A DNA stretch of 64,000 nt from Streptomyces iakyrus (GCF_000717055.1 NZ_JNXI01000022.1:72259-136258), one strand, 5' to 3'. Positions 51,794 through 60,008 are shown, counted from the stretch's first letter. The notes: generated by a model not told the origin, from the sequence alone. Made by a program: numbers and translations.

Positions 51794-52995
51794 CCCAGCA
51801 GGATGCCCAGGCACAGCGGATCCCCACGGCACGAGTCCACCCCCTGGACCCCCCTCCGGAGCTGTCAGAGATGCGCGGGCGCTGCCCGGTGGCACCGCTG
51901 ACCTACGCGGACGGCCACGAGGGCTGGATCGTGACGAGTCATGAGCTGGCCCGGCAGGTGCTGTCCGACGCCCGGTTCAGTTCCGACCCGCGTATCCGGC
52001 ACTCGGCGGTGCACGACGTCCTCGGGGACGGGCAACCGCCCGAGGAGGACGTGCCGGGCATGTTCGTGGGCATGGACCCGCCGGAACACACCAAGTACCG
52101 GCGGCTGCTCACGGGCGAGCTGAGCACGCGGCGCATGCGGGAGATGGAGCCGAAGATCGCGGCGGTCGCGCACGAGCTGGTCGACCGGATGGAGGCGGAC
52201 GGCGTGGCCCGCGCGGACCTCGTCTCCGCTTTCGCCATGCCGCTGCCGTCCCGTGTCATCTGCGATCTCCTGGGAATTCCCTACAACGAATGGCAGGAAA
52301 TTCAACCGGTCTCCGAGAAGATGCTGCGCATCGACTCGTCGGCGGCCGAGGTGAAGGAGTGCTACCGCATCATCTTCGAGTTCCTCGCGAAGGTCGTGGA
52401 GCTGAAGCGGAAAGAACCCGAGGACGATTTGCTGAGCGGGCTCGCGCAGTCGGCGGAGCTCAGTGACGTGGAACTGACGAGTGTGGCTTTCCAGCTTTTC
52501 ACCGCGGGCCACGAGACCACCGCGAACATGTTCTCCCTGGGCACCTACACGCTGCTCACCCACCCGGAACAGCTCGCCGCCCTGCGCGCCGACCCCCAGC
52601 TGATGGGCGGCGCCGTCGAGGAACTCCTGCGCTACCTGACGGTCATTCAGTTCGGTATCTCGCGCGGAGCGAAGACCGACGTGGAGCTCGGCGGGCGCAC
52701 CGTCAGGGCCGGGCAGACCGTCACGGTGTCGCTGCCCGCGGCCAACCGGGACCCCGACCGCTTCGAGGACCCGGACCGCTTCGAGATCACCAGGGTGCCC
52801 TCCGGCAACGTGGCCTTCGGCTTCGGTGTGCACCAGTGCGTGGCCCAGCAGCTGGCCCGGGCGGAGCTGCGGATCGGCTTCCAGGTGCTGCTGGAGAGGT
52901 TCCCGGAGCTGCGCCTGGCCGTACCGGCCGAGGAGGTGCGGATGCGCGACGGGGCCATCGTGTACGGGTGCCAGGAACTGCCGGTGACGTGGTAG
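51790..52995 (+). CDS. cytochrome P450 (soluble bacterial type), fourth in cluster
   Basis: 401 residues, related to CYP105/CYP107-like enzymes. The I helix has FTAGHETTAN and the K helix EELLRY (ExxR). The haem-binding loop is FGFGVHQCVAQ with C350; here Ala replaces the usual Gly two residues after the Cys, a tolerated change. The ATG overlaps the acyltransferase stop (ATGA), so these two form one unit. Longer upstream frames are shadows. Role: late-stage oxidation, before or after acylation; order unknown. Confidence 0.92.
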   Translation: MTQQDAQAQRIPTARVHPLDPPPELSEMRGRCPVAPLTYADGHEGWIVTSHELARQVLSDARFSSDPRIRHSAVHDVLGDGQPPEEDVPGMFVGMDPPEHTKYRRLLTGELSTRRMREMEPKIAAVAHELVDRMEADGVARADLVSAFAMPLPSRVICDLLGIPYNEWQEIQPVSEKMLRIDSSAAEVKECYRIIFEFLAKVVELKRKEPEDDLLSGLAQSAELSDVELTSVAFQLFTAGHETTANMFSLGTYTLLTHPEQLAALRADPQLMGGAVEELLRYLTVIQFGISRGAKTDVELGGRTVRAGQTVTVSLPAANRDPDRFEDPDRFEITRVPSGNVAFGFGVHQCVAQQLARAELRIGFQVLLERFPELRLAVPAEEVRMRDGAIVYGCQELPVTW

Positions 52996-53009
52996 CGGCC
53001 GGGGCACGG

Positions 53010-53037
53010 GGCCGGCCCGGAACCGCGCGGGCCGGCC
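53010..53037. terminator. hairpin between convergent P450 and SDR genes
   Basis: GGCCGGCCCG (53010-53019) and its complement (53028-53037) form a perfect 10-bp stem with an 8-base loop in the 56-bp gap between converging genes. It is a likely bidirectional terminator. Confidence 0.75.
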
Positions 53038-53051
53038 GCGTCCGGCCGGGC

Positions 53052-53807
53052 TCAGGAGGCGGGCAGGCGAAGACCGCCGTCCAGCCGGATGGTCTCGCCG
53101 TTGATCATGGGGTTGCCGAGGATGTGGACCACCAGCTCCGCGAACTCCTCCGCCCGCCCCCACCTGCGCGGATGCGGCACGGACTGGGCCAGTGCGGCCC
53201 TCTTGGCCTCGGGCAGGACCTCGGCCGCGGGCGTGTCGAACAGCCCCGGCGCCACGGTGACCACCCGTATCAGCACTGCGCCGAGGTCCCTGGCGAGCGG
53301 GAGTGTCATGCCGACCACGCCGGCCTTGGAAGCGGCGTAGGCGGCCTGCCCGGTCTGCCCGTCGAAGGCCGCGATGGAGGCGGTGTTGACGATGACTCCC
53401 CGCTCCCCGGCGACCGGCTCGTTGCGTGCCATCAGCTCGGCGGCCAGACGGACCACGTTGAAGGTGCCGACGAGGTTCGACTCCACGACGTCGGCGAACT
53501 CCTTGAGGGAGTGCAGGCCGGAGCGGCCCACCACCCGCGCCGCGTGAGCCCGGCCGGCGCAGTTCACCACGGCCCGCAGGGTTCCGCACCCGGCGGCGAC
53601 CTCGACGGCGTGCGCCACGTCCTGCTCCACGGCGACGTCACCGGGCACGAAGACGGCCGCGGAACCCAGGCGCGCCACCGCCTGCTCGCCCCGGGCCCGG
53701 GAGCGGCCGAGCAGGACCGGGCGGGTGCCGTCGGCGAGCAGCCGTTCGGCGGTCGCGAGACCGAGGCCCGACGTTCCACCGGTGATGAGAGCAACGGGAC
53801 GAGACAT
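53052..53807 (-). CDS. short-chain dehydrogenase (FabG/17beta-HSD10-like)
   Basis: 251 residues, classical SDR. It has the cofactor motif TGGTSGLG (9-16), NCAG near residue 82, S144, and Y157-x3-K161 (YAASK), all catalytic residues intact. The closest family resemblance is to 3-hydroxyacyl-CoA/17beta-hydroxysteroid dehydrogenases ([17 protein letters not shown]). It could reduce a 3-oxoacyl thioester made by the adjacent KAS III, or oxidise a terpene hydroxyl; context allows both. AGGAAAGGA precedes the ATG. It is the only minus-strand gene of the cluster and shares a 180-bp divergent promoter region with the KAS III gene. Confidence 0.9.
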   Translation of the reverse strand: MSRPVALITGGTSGLGLATAERLLADGTRPVLLGRSRARGEQAVARLGSAAVFVPGDVAVEQDVAHAVEVAAGCGTLRAVVNCAGRAHAARVVGRSGLHSLKEFADVVESNLVGTFNVVRLAAELMARNEPVAGERGVIVNTASIAAFDGQTGQAAYAASKAGVVGMTLPLARDLGAVLIRVVTVAPGLFDTPAAEVLPEAKRAALAQSVPHPRRWGRAEEFAELVVHILGNPMINGETIRLDGGLRLPAS

Positions 53808-53815
53808 GAAGTCCT

Positions 53816-53866
53816 TTCCTGTTCAGGAAGCGGGGAACAACGGGCGTGACTGTCAATCATGATTGA
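53816..53866. promoter_or_regulatory. palindromes in the SDR/KAS III divergent promoter
   Basis: TCAATCATGATTGA at 53853-53866 is a perfect 14-bp palindrome, strikingly AT-rich for this DNA. TTCCTG and CAGGAA (53816-53821, 53824-53829) form a second inverted repeat overlapping the SDR leader. Both are candidate operators; the second recalls the TTTCCTGG/CCAGGAAA arms at 42846-42869. Confidence 0.55.
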
Positions 53867-53987
53867 GCGGGCAATCCGCCGCAAGCTTCATCTGGATATT
53901 TTCCGATCCTTTCCAGAATGTGTTCTCTTTCCCTGCCGGGCGTTCCCAACCGCTCCGCACGGGCAGCAGTAAAGGAGTGTGCAGACG

Positions 53988-55022
53988 GTGTGGAATTCAC
54001 CTGAGATGTCCGTGGGGATTCGGTCGGTAGGGCGATTCGTGCCCGATCTCGAGATATCGAACGAGGAAATCGTCAGCCGCTTCGACACGACTGATGAGTG
54101 GATCAGCGAGAAGTTGGGAATCCACACGCGCCGGGTGGCCCGGCCGGGGCAGCTGACCTCCGACCTGGCGGTCGGCGCGCTCCAGGACGCCTGCCGACGC
54201 GCAGGCGTGGCCCCCGAGACCCTCGATCTGGTGATCTGCTGCACGGGGACGCCGGACCACATGCTGCCCGCCATGGCGGCGGCCGTGCTGCGCAAGGCCG
54301 GCCTCTTCGGCATCGTAGGGTTCGACGTCAACGCGGGGGGCTGCGCGGGCGGCGTCTTCGCCCTCGATGTCGGCGCGAAGTACATCCGGTCGGGGGAGTA
54401 CCACCGGGTGGCCGTCGTCATCGCCGACACCGTCGCCCAGTGCCTGGACCCGCAGGACCGCACGGCACACGCCATCTTCGGCGACGGCGCCGGCTGCTAC
54501 CTGCTGGAGGCGTGCCAGGACGGGCGCGGCATCGGCCCCACCCTGATGCGCACCAAACCGGAGCTGTACTACACGGCCTTCACGGAGCGTCAGCTCCCGC
54601 CGGAAGGCCTGCCCAACCGCTTCAGCGGGCCCAACTACATGCGCATGGACGGCAGGGGAGTGCGCGACTTCGCCCTGGAAGTCGTCCCCGACTTCGCCGA
54701 GCAGGTGGTCAAGGCCGCCGGGACCACGCTGGACGCCGTCAACCTGATCGTCACGCACCAGGCCAACCCCACGCTGCTGCGCACGCTGATGCGCGAGCTG
54801 GGGCAGCCGGAGTCGAAGACCGTCATCGTGGCGGACCGGCTCGGCAACACCAGCGGATCGAGCGTGATCCTGGCCCTCGTGGACGCCGTGGATTCCGGCC
54901 GGCTCCGGCCGGGGGATGACGTCCTCCTGGTGTCCTTCGGCTCCGGCATGAGTTACGGCGGCACCGTGCTGCGCTGGTGTGCGCCGGAGGACTTCCGCGT
55001 CGAGCGGACGGAGGCCGCGTGA
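53988..55022 (+). CDS. 3-oxoacyl-ACP synthase III-like (FabH/KAS III)
   Basis: 344 residues. The Cys-His-Asn triad of KAS III is present: C119 in VNAGGCAGG, H257 in VTHQANP, N287 in RLGNTSGSS. One residue more than in E. coli or mycobacterial FabH separates the conserved FDV from the Cys, and the usual GF after the Cys is GG. The GTG at 53988 lies 10 bases after AAAGGAG; a GTG at 53979 and an ATG at 54006 are alternatives. It may prime a short or branched acyl chain, or act as an acyltransferase as some KAS III-like tailoring enzymes do. No acyl carrier protein is encoded nearby. Confidence 0.9.
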   Translation: MWNSPEMSVGIRSVGRFVPDLEISNEEIVSRFDTTDEWISEKLGIHTRRVARPGQLTSDLAVGALQDACRRAGVAPETLDLVICCTGTPDHMLPAMAAAVLRKAGLFGIVGFDVNAGGCAGGVFALDVGAKYIRSGEYHRVAVVIADTVAQCLDPQDRTAHAIFGDGAGCYLLEACQDGRGIGPTLMRTKPELYYTAFTERQLPPEGLPNRFSGPNYMRMDGRGVRDFALEVVPDFAEQVVKAAGTTLDAVNLIVTHQANPTLLRTLMRELGQPESKTVIVADRLGNTSGSSVILALVDAVDSGRLRPGDDVLLVSFGSGMSYGGTVLRWCAPEDFRVERTEAA

Positions 55023-55804
55023 CCGGGCCCGAGAAGGACGCGCGGCACGAGGTCAGCCTCGTCACCGGTGCCTCGCGGGGCATCGGACGGGCAGTGGCGT
55101 GCGTGCTCGCCCGGCGCCGCGGCCATGTCGTCATCAACTACAAGCAGAACGAGGAGGCGGCGCAGAGCGCCCTGCGGGCGGTGGAGGAGAGCGGCGGCCG
55201 GGGCAGTCTGTGCCGCGCCGACGTGGAGGACCCGGATCAGACGGCCGAGCTGTTCGCCTTCGTGGAGCGGCACTACGGCAGGCTCGACCATCTGGTGGCC
55301 AACGCCGCGGCGGGTCCCGCGAAGACCGTCGATCAGGTGGAACCCCGGCACCTCGCGCGCAGCCACGCCATGAACGCGCAGTCGTTCGTGATCGCCGCCC
55401 AGCACGCCGTACGCCTGATGGACCGCGGCGGCCGGATCGTGGCGATCTCGTCGCTCGCCGCCGGGCGTGCCATGCCCGGGTACGCCGCCATCGGCGCGCA
55501 GAAGGCGGCTCTGGAGGCGTGGGTCCGCTACTTTGCCGCCGAGCTGGCTCCCCGGGGCGTCAACGTGAACGCGGTGACCGGGGGCATGATCACCACGGAC
55601 TCCCTGGACCACTATCTGCGGGCCACTGGTCTCACGGCCGGGGACATCGTGCCCCACATCCCCAAGGGCCGGCCCGGTTCGCCCCGCGAGGTGGCCGACG
55701 CCGTGGACTTCCTGCTCTCGGCCGCCGCGGAGTACATCACGGGCCAGAACCTGGTCGTCGACGGAGGTCTGAGCATCTCGGCGCCCTTCTGCGGACATCC
55801 GTGA
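55019..55804 (+). CDS. FabL-like enoyl-[acyl-carrier-protein] reductase (SDR, YX6K)
   Basis: 261 residues. Cofactor motif TGASRGIG (16-23). The catalytic pair is spaced Y155-x6-K162 (YAAIGAQK), the arrangement of enoyl reductases FabI/FabL rather than the YX3K of ketoreductases. The following ALEAWVRYFAAELAPRGVNVNAV and GGMITTDSL strongly resemble Bacillus FabL. Expected reaction: NADPH-dependent reduction of a 2-enoyl thioester. The GTG start overlaps the KAS III stop (GTGA), so both are co-translated. Together with the SDR at 53052 it gives most of one fatty-acid elongation cycle; a dehydratase is missing. Confidence 0.88.
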   Translation: MTGPEKDARHEVSLVTGASRGIGRAVACVLARRRGHVVINYKQNEEAAQSALRAVEESGGRGSLCRADVEDPDQTAELFAFVERHYGRLDHLVANAAAGPAKTVDQVEPRHLARSHAMNAQSFVIAAQHAVRLMDRGGRIVAISSLAAGRAMPGYAAIGAQKAALEAWVRYFAAELAPRGVNVNAVTGGMITTDSLDHYLRATGLTAGDIVPHIPKGRPGSPREVADAVDFLLSAAAEYITGQNLVVDGGLSISAPFCGHP

Positions 55805-55809
55805 CGCTC

Positions 55810-55839
55810 CCCGGGCCGGCCGCTACGGGCCGGCCCGGG
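55810..55839. terminator. bidirectional terminator at the right edge of the terpenoid cluster
   Basis: CCCGGGCCGGCC (55810-55821) and its complement (55828-55839) form a perfect 12-bp stem with a 6-base loop in the 45-bp gap between convergent fabL-like and nadA genes. Confidence 0.85.
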
Positions 55840-55849
55840 AAGGCGCGGG

Positions 55850-57034
55850 CTACGGCAGTGCCAGCATCCGCTCCAGGGCCAGCTTCGCGAACGCCTCGGT
55901 CTCCTTGTCCACCTCGATGCGGTTGACGAGGTTGCCCTCGGCCAGCGACTCCAGGGCCCAGACCAGGTGGGGGAGGTCGATGCGGTTCATGGTCGAGCAG
56001 AAGCAGACCGTCTTGTCGAGGAAGACGATCTCCTTGCCCTCCGGCGCGAAACGGTTCGCCAGGCGGCGGACCAGGTTCAGCTCCGTGCCGATGGCCCACT
56101 TGGAACCGGCCGGCGCGGCCTCCAGGGCCTTGATGATGTACTCCGTCGAGCCGACGTAGTCCGCCGCGGCCACGACCTCGTGCTTGCACTCGGGGTGCAC
56201 CAGGACGTTCACGCCGGGGATGCGCTCGCGCACGTCGTTCACCGAGTCCAGGCTGAAGCGGCCGTGCACCGAGCAGTGGCCGCGCCACAGGATCATCTTC
56301 GCCGCACGCAGCTCGTCGGCGGTCAGGCCGCCGTTCGGCCGGTGCGGGTTGTAGACGACGCAGTCCTCCAAAGACATGCCCATGTCGCGCACGGCGGTGT
56401 TGCGGCCCAGGTGCTGGTCGGGCAGGAAGAGCACCTTCTCGCCCTGCTCGAACGCCCAGTCCAGGGCCCGCTTGGCGTTGGACGAGGTGCAGATCGTGCC
56501 CCCGTGCTTGCCGGTGAACGCCTTGATGTCGGCGGAGGAGTTCATGTACGAGACGGGCACGACCTGCTCGGCTATGCCGGCCTCGGTCAGCACGTCCCAG
56601 CACTCGGCGACCTGCTCGGCCGTCGCCATGTCGGCCATCGAGCAGCCGGCGGCGAGGTCGGGCAGGACGACCTTCTGGTCGTCGGAGGTCAGGATGTCCG
56701 CGGACTCCGCCATGAAGTGCACGCCGCAGAACACGATGTACTCGGCCTCCGGGCGGGCGGCCGCGTCGCGGGCCAGTTTGAACGAGTCACCCGTCACGTC
56801 GGCGAACTGGATGACCTCGTCGCGCTGGTAGTGGTGGCCGAGCACGAAGACCTTGTCCCCGAGCTTCTCCTTCGCCTTGCGGGCGCGCTCCACCAGGTCC
56901 GGGTCGGACGGCGAGGGCAGGTCGCCGGGACACTCCACACCGCGCTCGCTCTTCGGGTCGGCCTCACGGCCGAGGAGCAGCAGGGCGAGGGGCGTCGGCT
57001 GTACGTCGAGCTCCTGGGTCTGGGCGGTGGTCAC
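55850..57034 (-). CDS. nadA: quinolinate synthase NadA
   Basis: 394 residues, condenses iminoaspartate with dihydroxyacetone phosphate to quinolinate in NAD synthesis. The three 4Fe-4S cysteines are visible in IVFCGVHFMAESA, LVHPECKHEVV and VCFCSTMNRIDLP. VLGHHYQRDEVIQFAD near residue 65 is the family signature. The GTG at 57034 (TTAQTQEL) has AAAGGG about 9 bases upstream; a GTG at 57043 is an alternative. The upstream region holds an inverted repeat that could be a NAD-responsive operator. An A-type Fe-S carrier gene is divergent next to it and could help mature its cluster. Confidence 0.96.
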   Translation of the reverse strand: MTTAQTQELDVQPTPLALLLLGREADPKSERGVECPGDLPSPSDPDLVERARKAKEKLGDKVFVLGHHYQRDEVIQFADVTGDSFKLARDAAARPEAEYIVFCGVHFMAESADILTSDDQKVVLPDLAAGCSMADMATAEQVAECWDVLTEAGIAEQVVPVSYMNSSADIKAFTGKHGGTICTSSNAKRALDWAFEQGEKVLFLPDQHLGRNTAVRDMGMSLEDCVVYNPHRPNGGLTADELRAAKMILWRGHCSVHGRFSLDSVNDVRERIPGVNVLVHPECKHEVVAAADYVGSTEYIIKALEAAPAGSKWAIGTELNLVRRLANRFAPEGKEIVFLDKTVCFCSTMNRIDLPHLVWALESLAEGNLVNRIEVDKETEAFAKLALERMLALP

Positions 57035-57074
57035 GACACGCACCCTTTCTGTTTCTGCGACTTTTCGTCGATTT

Positions 57075-57126
57075 GACGCTATCTATCATAACCGCTTCAC
57101 GTCACTTTGACGATGGCCATAGCGTC
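57075..57126. promoter_or_regulatory. spaced inverted repeat in the nadA/hesB divergent region
   Basis: GACGCTAT (57075-57082) and its complement ATAGCGTC (57119-57126) flank a 36-base segment containing TATGAT on the minus strand, a fair -10 box for nadA. The 283-bp gap is clearly less GC-rich here than nearby coding DNA. Candidate operator for control of NAD synthesis. Confidence 0.45.
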
Positions 57127-57317
57127 TGTGTGACGTGAATCCCGGTGGGCCGCCGTTCATTCCCGGGAACACCCGGAAAGAGCCGTTTTCCGGTTCCCGA
57201 TGCGTGTGCGAGCATGAAAAGGAGCCGAGATCGAGCGCCCGGCCCCGGAATGAATCCGCGGCCCCGCCGGTTGCAACCGTCGGCAAGCAGTCTCCGTACA
57301 ACCCGGGAGAGATGTAG

Positions 57318-57674
57318 ATGTCCGTATCGGACGAGACCAGCACCGTCACCGACGGCATCATCCTGACCGACGCCGCCGCGTCCAAGGTCAAGGCGCTGCT
57401 CGACCAGGAAGGCCGCGAGGACCTCGCGCTGCGCGTCGCCGTCCAGCCCGGCGGCTGCTCGGGCCTGCGCTACCAGCTCTTCTTCGACGAGCGCGCCCTC
57501 GACGGCGACGTCGAGAAGGACTTCGGCGGTGTGAAGGTCGTCACCGACCGTATGAGCGCCCCGTACCTGGGCGGTGCCACGATCGACTTCGTGGACACCA
57601 TCGAGAAGCAGGGCTTCACGATCGACAACCCGAACGCGACGGGCTCCTGCGCCTGCGGCGACTCCTTCAGCTGA
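57318..57674 (+). CDS. A-type iron-sulfur cluster carrier (HesB/IscA/ErpA family)
   Basis: 118 residues. The three conserved cysteines are C48-region GGCSGLRYQ and the C-terminal GSCACGDSF pair (C-x-C), which bind or transfer Fe-S clusters. GIILTDAAASKVKALL is the typical start of the fold. GGGAGAG precedes the ATG. It is divergent from nadA, whose product needs a 4Fe-4S cluster, and close to a cysteine desulfurase gene at 61.1 kb. It ends just before a strong bidirectional terminator. Confidence 0.94.
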   Translation: MSVSDETSTVTDGIILTDAAASKVKALLDQEGREDLALRVAVQPGGCSGLRYQLFFDERALDGDVEKDFGGVKVVTDRMSAPYLGGATIDFVDTIEKQGFTIDNPNATGSCACGDSFS

Positions 57675-57708
57675 GCCTGCCGAGCCGCCACCGGCGGCCG
57701 CGGACACG

Positions 57709-57749
57709 ACGAAGGCGGCGGCCCCCTCCGACGGGGCCGCCGCCTTCGT
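57709..57749. terminator. bidirectional terminator after the HesB-type gene
   Basis: A perfect 17-bp stem (ACGAAGGCGGCGGCCCC at 57709-57725 and complement at 57733-57749) with a 7-base loop lies between two converging genes. Confidence 0.92.
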
Positions 57750-57765
57750 GCCGTTACGGCCGCTC

Positions 57766-59610
57766 CTACCGCTCCTGGGTGGGGGGAGCCGGCAGCCTCG
57801 CACCCTCCTTGGCCAGCGGCACCGCCTTGCCGTCCGAGTTCACCACCGCCCGGTCACCGAGCGGCTCGTCCAGCCGGACGGTCTCCTGGAACTGCTTGGC
57901 GATCATGACGCAGATCGCGTCCGGCCACGGGGTCGACGTCACGGTGACCGTCACCTCGCCGCCTTTCTCGCTCGCCTTCACGTCGTAGTCCGCGCAGACC
58001 CCGCCCGTGAAGGTCACCGTCAGCTCCGCGCCCTCGGCCCGGTAACCGTCCACCTTCACCTCGCGCGGGCCCGGATCCGCCGTCGGCCGGTCACTCGGCT
58101 CGCTCGGCTCGGGGGAGGCCAGGAACTTCGGCTCCACCGCCGGATACGTCACCGTGAACGGGTCCTTGGCGCCCGGCGCCGTCACCTCGAACAGCCAGGA
58201 CGGCACCAGCGCCTGCCGCCCGTCGACGACGTGCGCGGCCAGCCCGAACACCGCGTTCTCGACCGTGACAGTGTCCTGCTGAGGAGCGCCGCTCGACGGC
58301 TGCTCGCAGGGCTGCTCCAGCCGGTCCTTCAGCGGCACGGGGCTCGCACAGCCGCCGATGCCCATCCGGTGGTCGCTCTTCGGCTGCCCCTCCATCAGCT
58401 CCAGCGCCTTCTGTGCGCCGACCACGGGGTACGTGTCGCCCTTCACCGGCGCCTTCAGCTGACCGCTGCCGCCGACGACCTCGCCGTCGGAGCCGACCGT
58501 GATCCCGGTCGTCCAGCCGTGCGTGGGCAGTCCGCCGACCTCGGGGGAGGCGTTCACCACCCGCTGGGCGCCCATGACCTGGCTCGCGTCGACCTTCGCG
58601 TCGTCCTGACCCAAGGCCTTCAGCACCGGCGCCGCGGCCTTCTCCGCCACGTCCTCTCCCACCGGGGTGCCGCCGGGCTGCGGGGCGGTGCAGGTGTCGG
58701 TGCCCTTGCAGTCGTCGGTGCCCGGGGCGTACCGGCTGAACGTCCAGGCGCCCGGCGCCTGCCGGTTCACCTGGAGGCTGGGCCCCGACCCGTCCTGGCC
58801 CCCGATCTTCCAGGCCTCGCCCTGCGCCACCGGCGACCCCTCGACCCCGAGGGCCTTCGCCAGCCGGGTCACCTCCGCCTTCGTGACCTCGCCCTGCGCC
58901 CGGTACACCGGCGCTTTGCCGGGACCGTCGGGGAGCGTGCCGTCGACCCGGTAGGTGGCGCCGTAGGGGTTGGGCTCGCCGGGCGCGATGCCGTTGCCGC
59001 CGCCCGCCGTGGACTCCGAGTAGCCGTCGAGTGCGAGCGGCGGGGGAGTGTCGTCCCCGCCGGGCGCGCCGGACGACGTACCGCCGCCCGACCCGTTGGA
59101 CGCGTTGGAGGCGAGCCAGGCTCCGCCACCGCCGATCAGCAGCACGGCCGCGGCGACGGAGGCGATGATCGCGGGCGTACGGGGACGGCCACCACCGTGA
59201 CGGACCAGGTCCTCTTCGTCGCGGGGGACATCTCCCACCGGCGCCGGGGCGGCACCGGCACGGGCTTCTTCCGCGGCGCCCCCGGCGTCCGCGGCTGCTT
59301 CGCCGACCGGGGCCGGGGCGGGGACCGGCTCGGCGTCGTCCTGCGAGTCTCCGGGCGTACCGGTGGTCCCGGTTTCCGGCGTATCCGGCTCGTCGGCTGC
59401 CGGGGCCGCCTCGCCCTCGCTGCCCCTGTCATCGGCCCGGGCGTCCTCATCCGGCGCGGCAGGAGCCTCGGCGGACTCGGGGGTCTCGTCGGAGTCAGCG
59501 GCACCCGGCGACACGTCGGCCTCGGCAGGTACCTCGGCCTCCGGGGCGTCAGCGGTGGCGCCGTCCGCCGCCCTGGCGTCGTCGTCGTTGTCGGGTCGCT
59601 CGGTGTTCAC
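57766..59610 (-). CDS. large single-pass membrane protein with acidic N-terminus
   Basis: 614 residues. Residues 1-140 are a disordered acidic Ala/Glu/Asp/Pro region, cytoplasmic. One membrane helix follows (about 146-168, TPAIIASVAAAVLLIGGGG), then a roughly 440-residue exterior domain with several Cys pairs (DDCKGTDTCTAP, GGCASP...EQPCEQ) likely to form disulfides. No enzyme motif is recognised. The GTG at 59610 is preceded by GAAGGAG; the frame is open 11 codons further upstream. It is probably a cell-envelope protein of unknown function conserved in Streptomyces. Confidence 0.82.
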   Translation of the reverse strand: MNTERPDNDDDARAADGATADAPEAEVPAEADVSPGAADSDETPESAEAPAAPDEDARADDRGSEGEAAPAADEPDTPETGTTGTPGDSQDDAEPVPAPAPVGEAAADAGGAAEEARAGAAPAPVGDVPRDEEDLVRHGGGRPRTPAIIASVAAAVLLIGGGGAWLASNASNGSGGGTSSGAPGGDDTPPPLALDGYSESTAGGGNGIAPGEPNPYGATYRVDGTLPDGPGKAPVYRAQGEVTKAEVTRLAKALGVEGSPVAQGEAWKIGGQDGSGPSLQVNRQAPGAWTFSRYAPGTDDCKGTDTCTAPQPGGTPVGEDVAEKAAAPVLKALGQDDAKVDASQVMGAQRVVNASPEVGGLPTHGWTTGITVGSDGEVVGGSGQLKAPVKGDTYPVVGAQKALELMEGQPKSDHRMGIGGCASPVPLKDRLEQPCEQPSSGAPQQDTVTVENAVFGLAAHVVDGRQALVPSWLFEVTAPGAKDPFTVTYPAVEPKFLASPEPSEPSDRPTADPGPREVKVDGYRAEGAELTVTFTGGVCADYDVKASEKGGEVTVTVTSTPWPDAICVMIAKQFQETVRLDEPLGDRAVVNSDGKAVPLAKEGARLPAPPTQER

Positions 59611-59756
59611 CGCATCGCTCCTTCGGCTGCACAGCTGTCCCATGGGACCCGGCCCGTCACCTACGGGCCCGCTGGTGGGTCGTATCCCGCCTCCCCTTTA
59701 CGGGGGACAGCGATGGGACGCAGCGGGGGAGCACACGGTTCCCGCGTGTGCGCCGT

Positions 59757-59966
59757 TCAGTCCCCGTAGTCCTCCATGGCGTCGAGCAGCCGGGCCGACG
59801 CGGGGGGTACGGACACGCCGTGGATCAGGGCCGGGGAGACCGGCCGCGATGCGGCCCGGGCGGGGACCGCCCAGTGCGGAGCCATGCGTGCCCCGTCCCC
59901 GGGCAGCGACGCCAGATCGCCTTCGAGATCGACCGGAACGGGTGCATGGACCTTGAGGTTCGTCAT
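59757..59966 (-). CDS. small hypothetical protein (69 aa)
   Basis: 69 residues, no recognised domain, beginning TNLKVHAPVPVDLEGD. Codon third positions are mostly G or C, and I have a vague memory of a similar small gene at this place in other Streptomyces, but no clear ribosome binding site is seen. An overlapping plus-strand frame is weaker. It occupies most of the gap between the 57766 membrane protein and the adenosine kinase gene. Confidence 0.5.
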   Translation of the reverse strand: MTNLKVHAPVPVDLEGDLASLPGDGARMAPHWAVPARAASRPVSPALIHGVSVPPASARLLDAMEDYGD

Positions 59967-60008
59967 ACCGGCACCGTATGCACGGTCGAGCTCACGGAGA
60001 AAGATCTA

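Noticed and set aside
43027..55804. TTA codons (bldA dependence) in the terpenoid cluster
   Set aside because: I looked for in-frame TTA leucine codons in the recognised genes and did not see one, so bldA control cannot be argued; a computed codon table would settle it.
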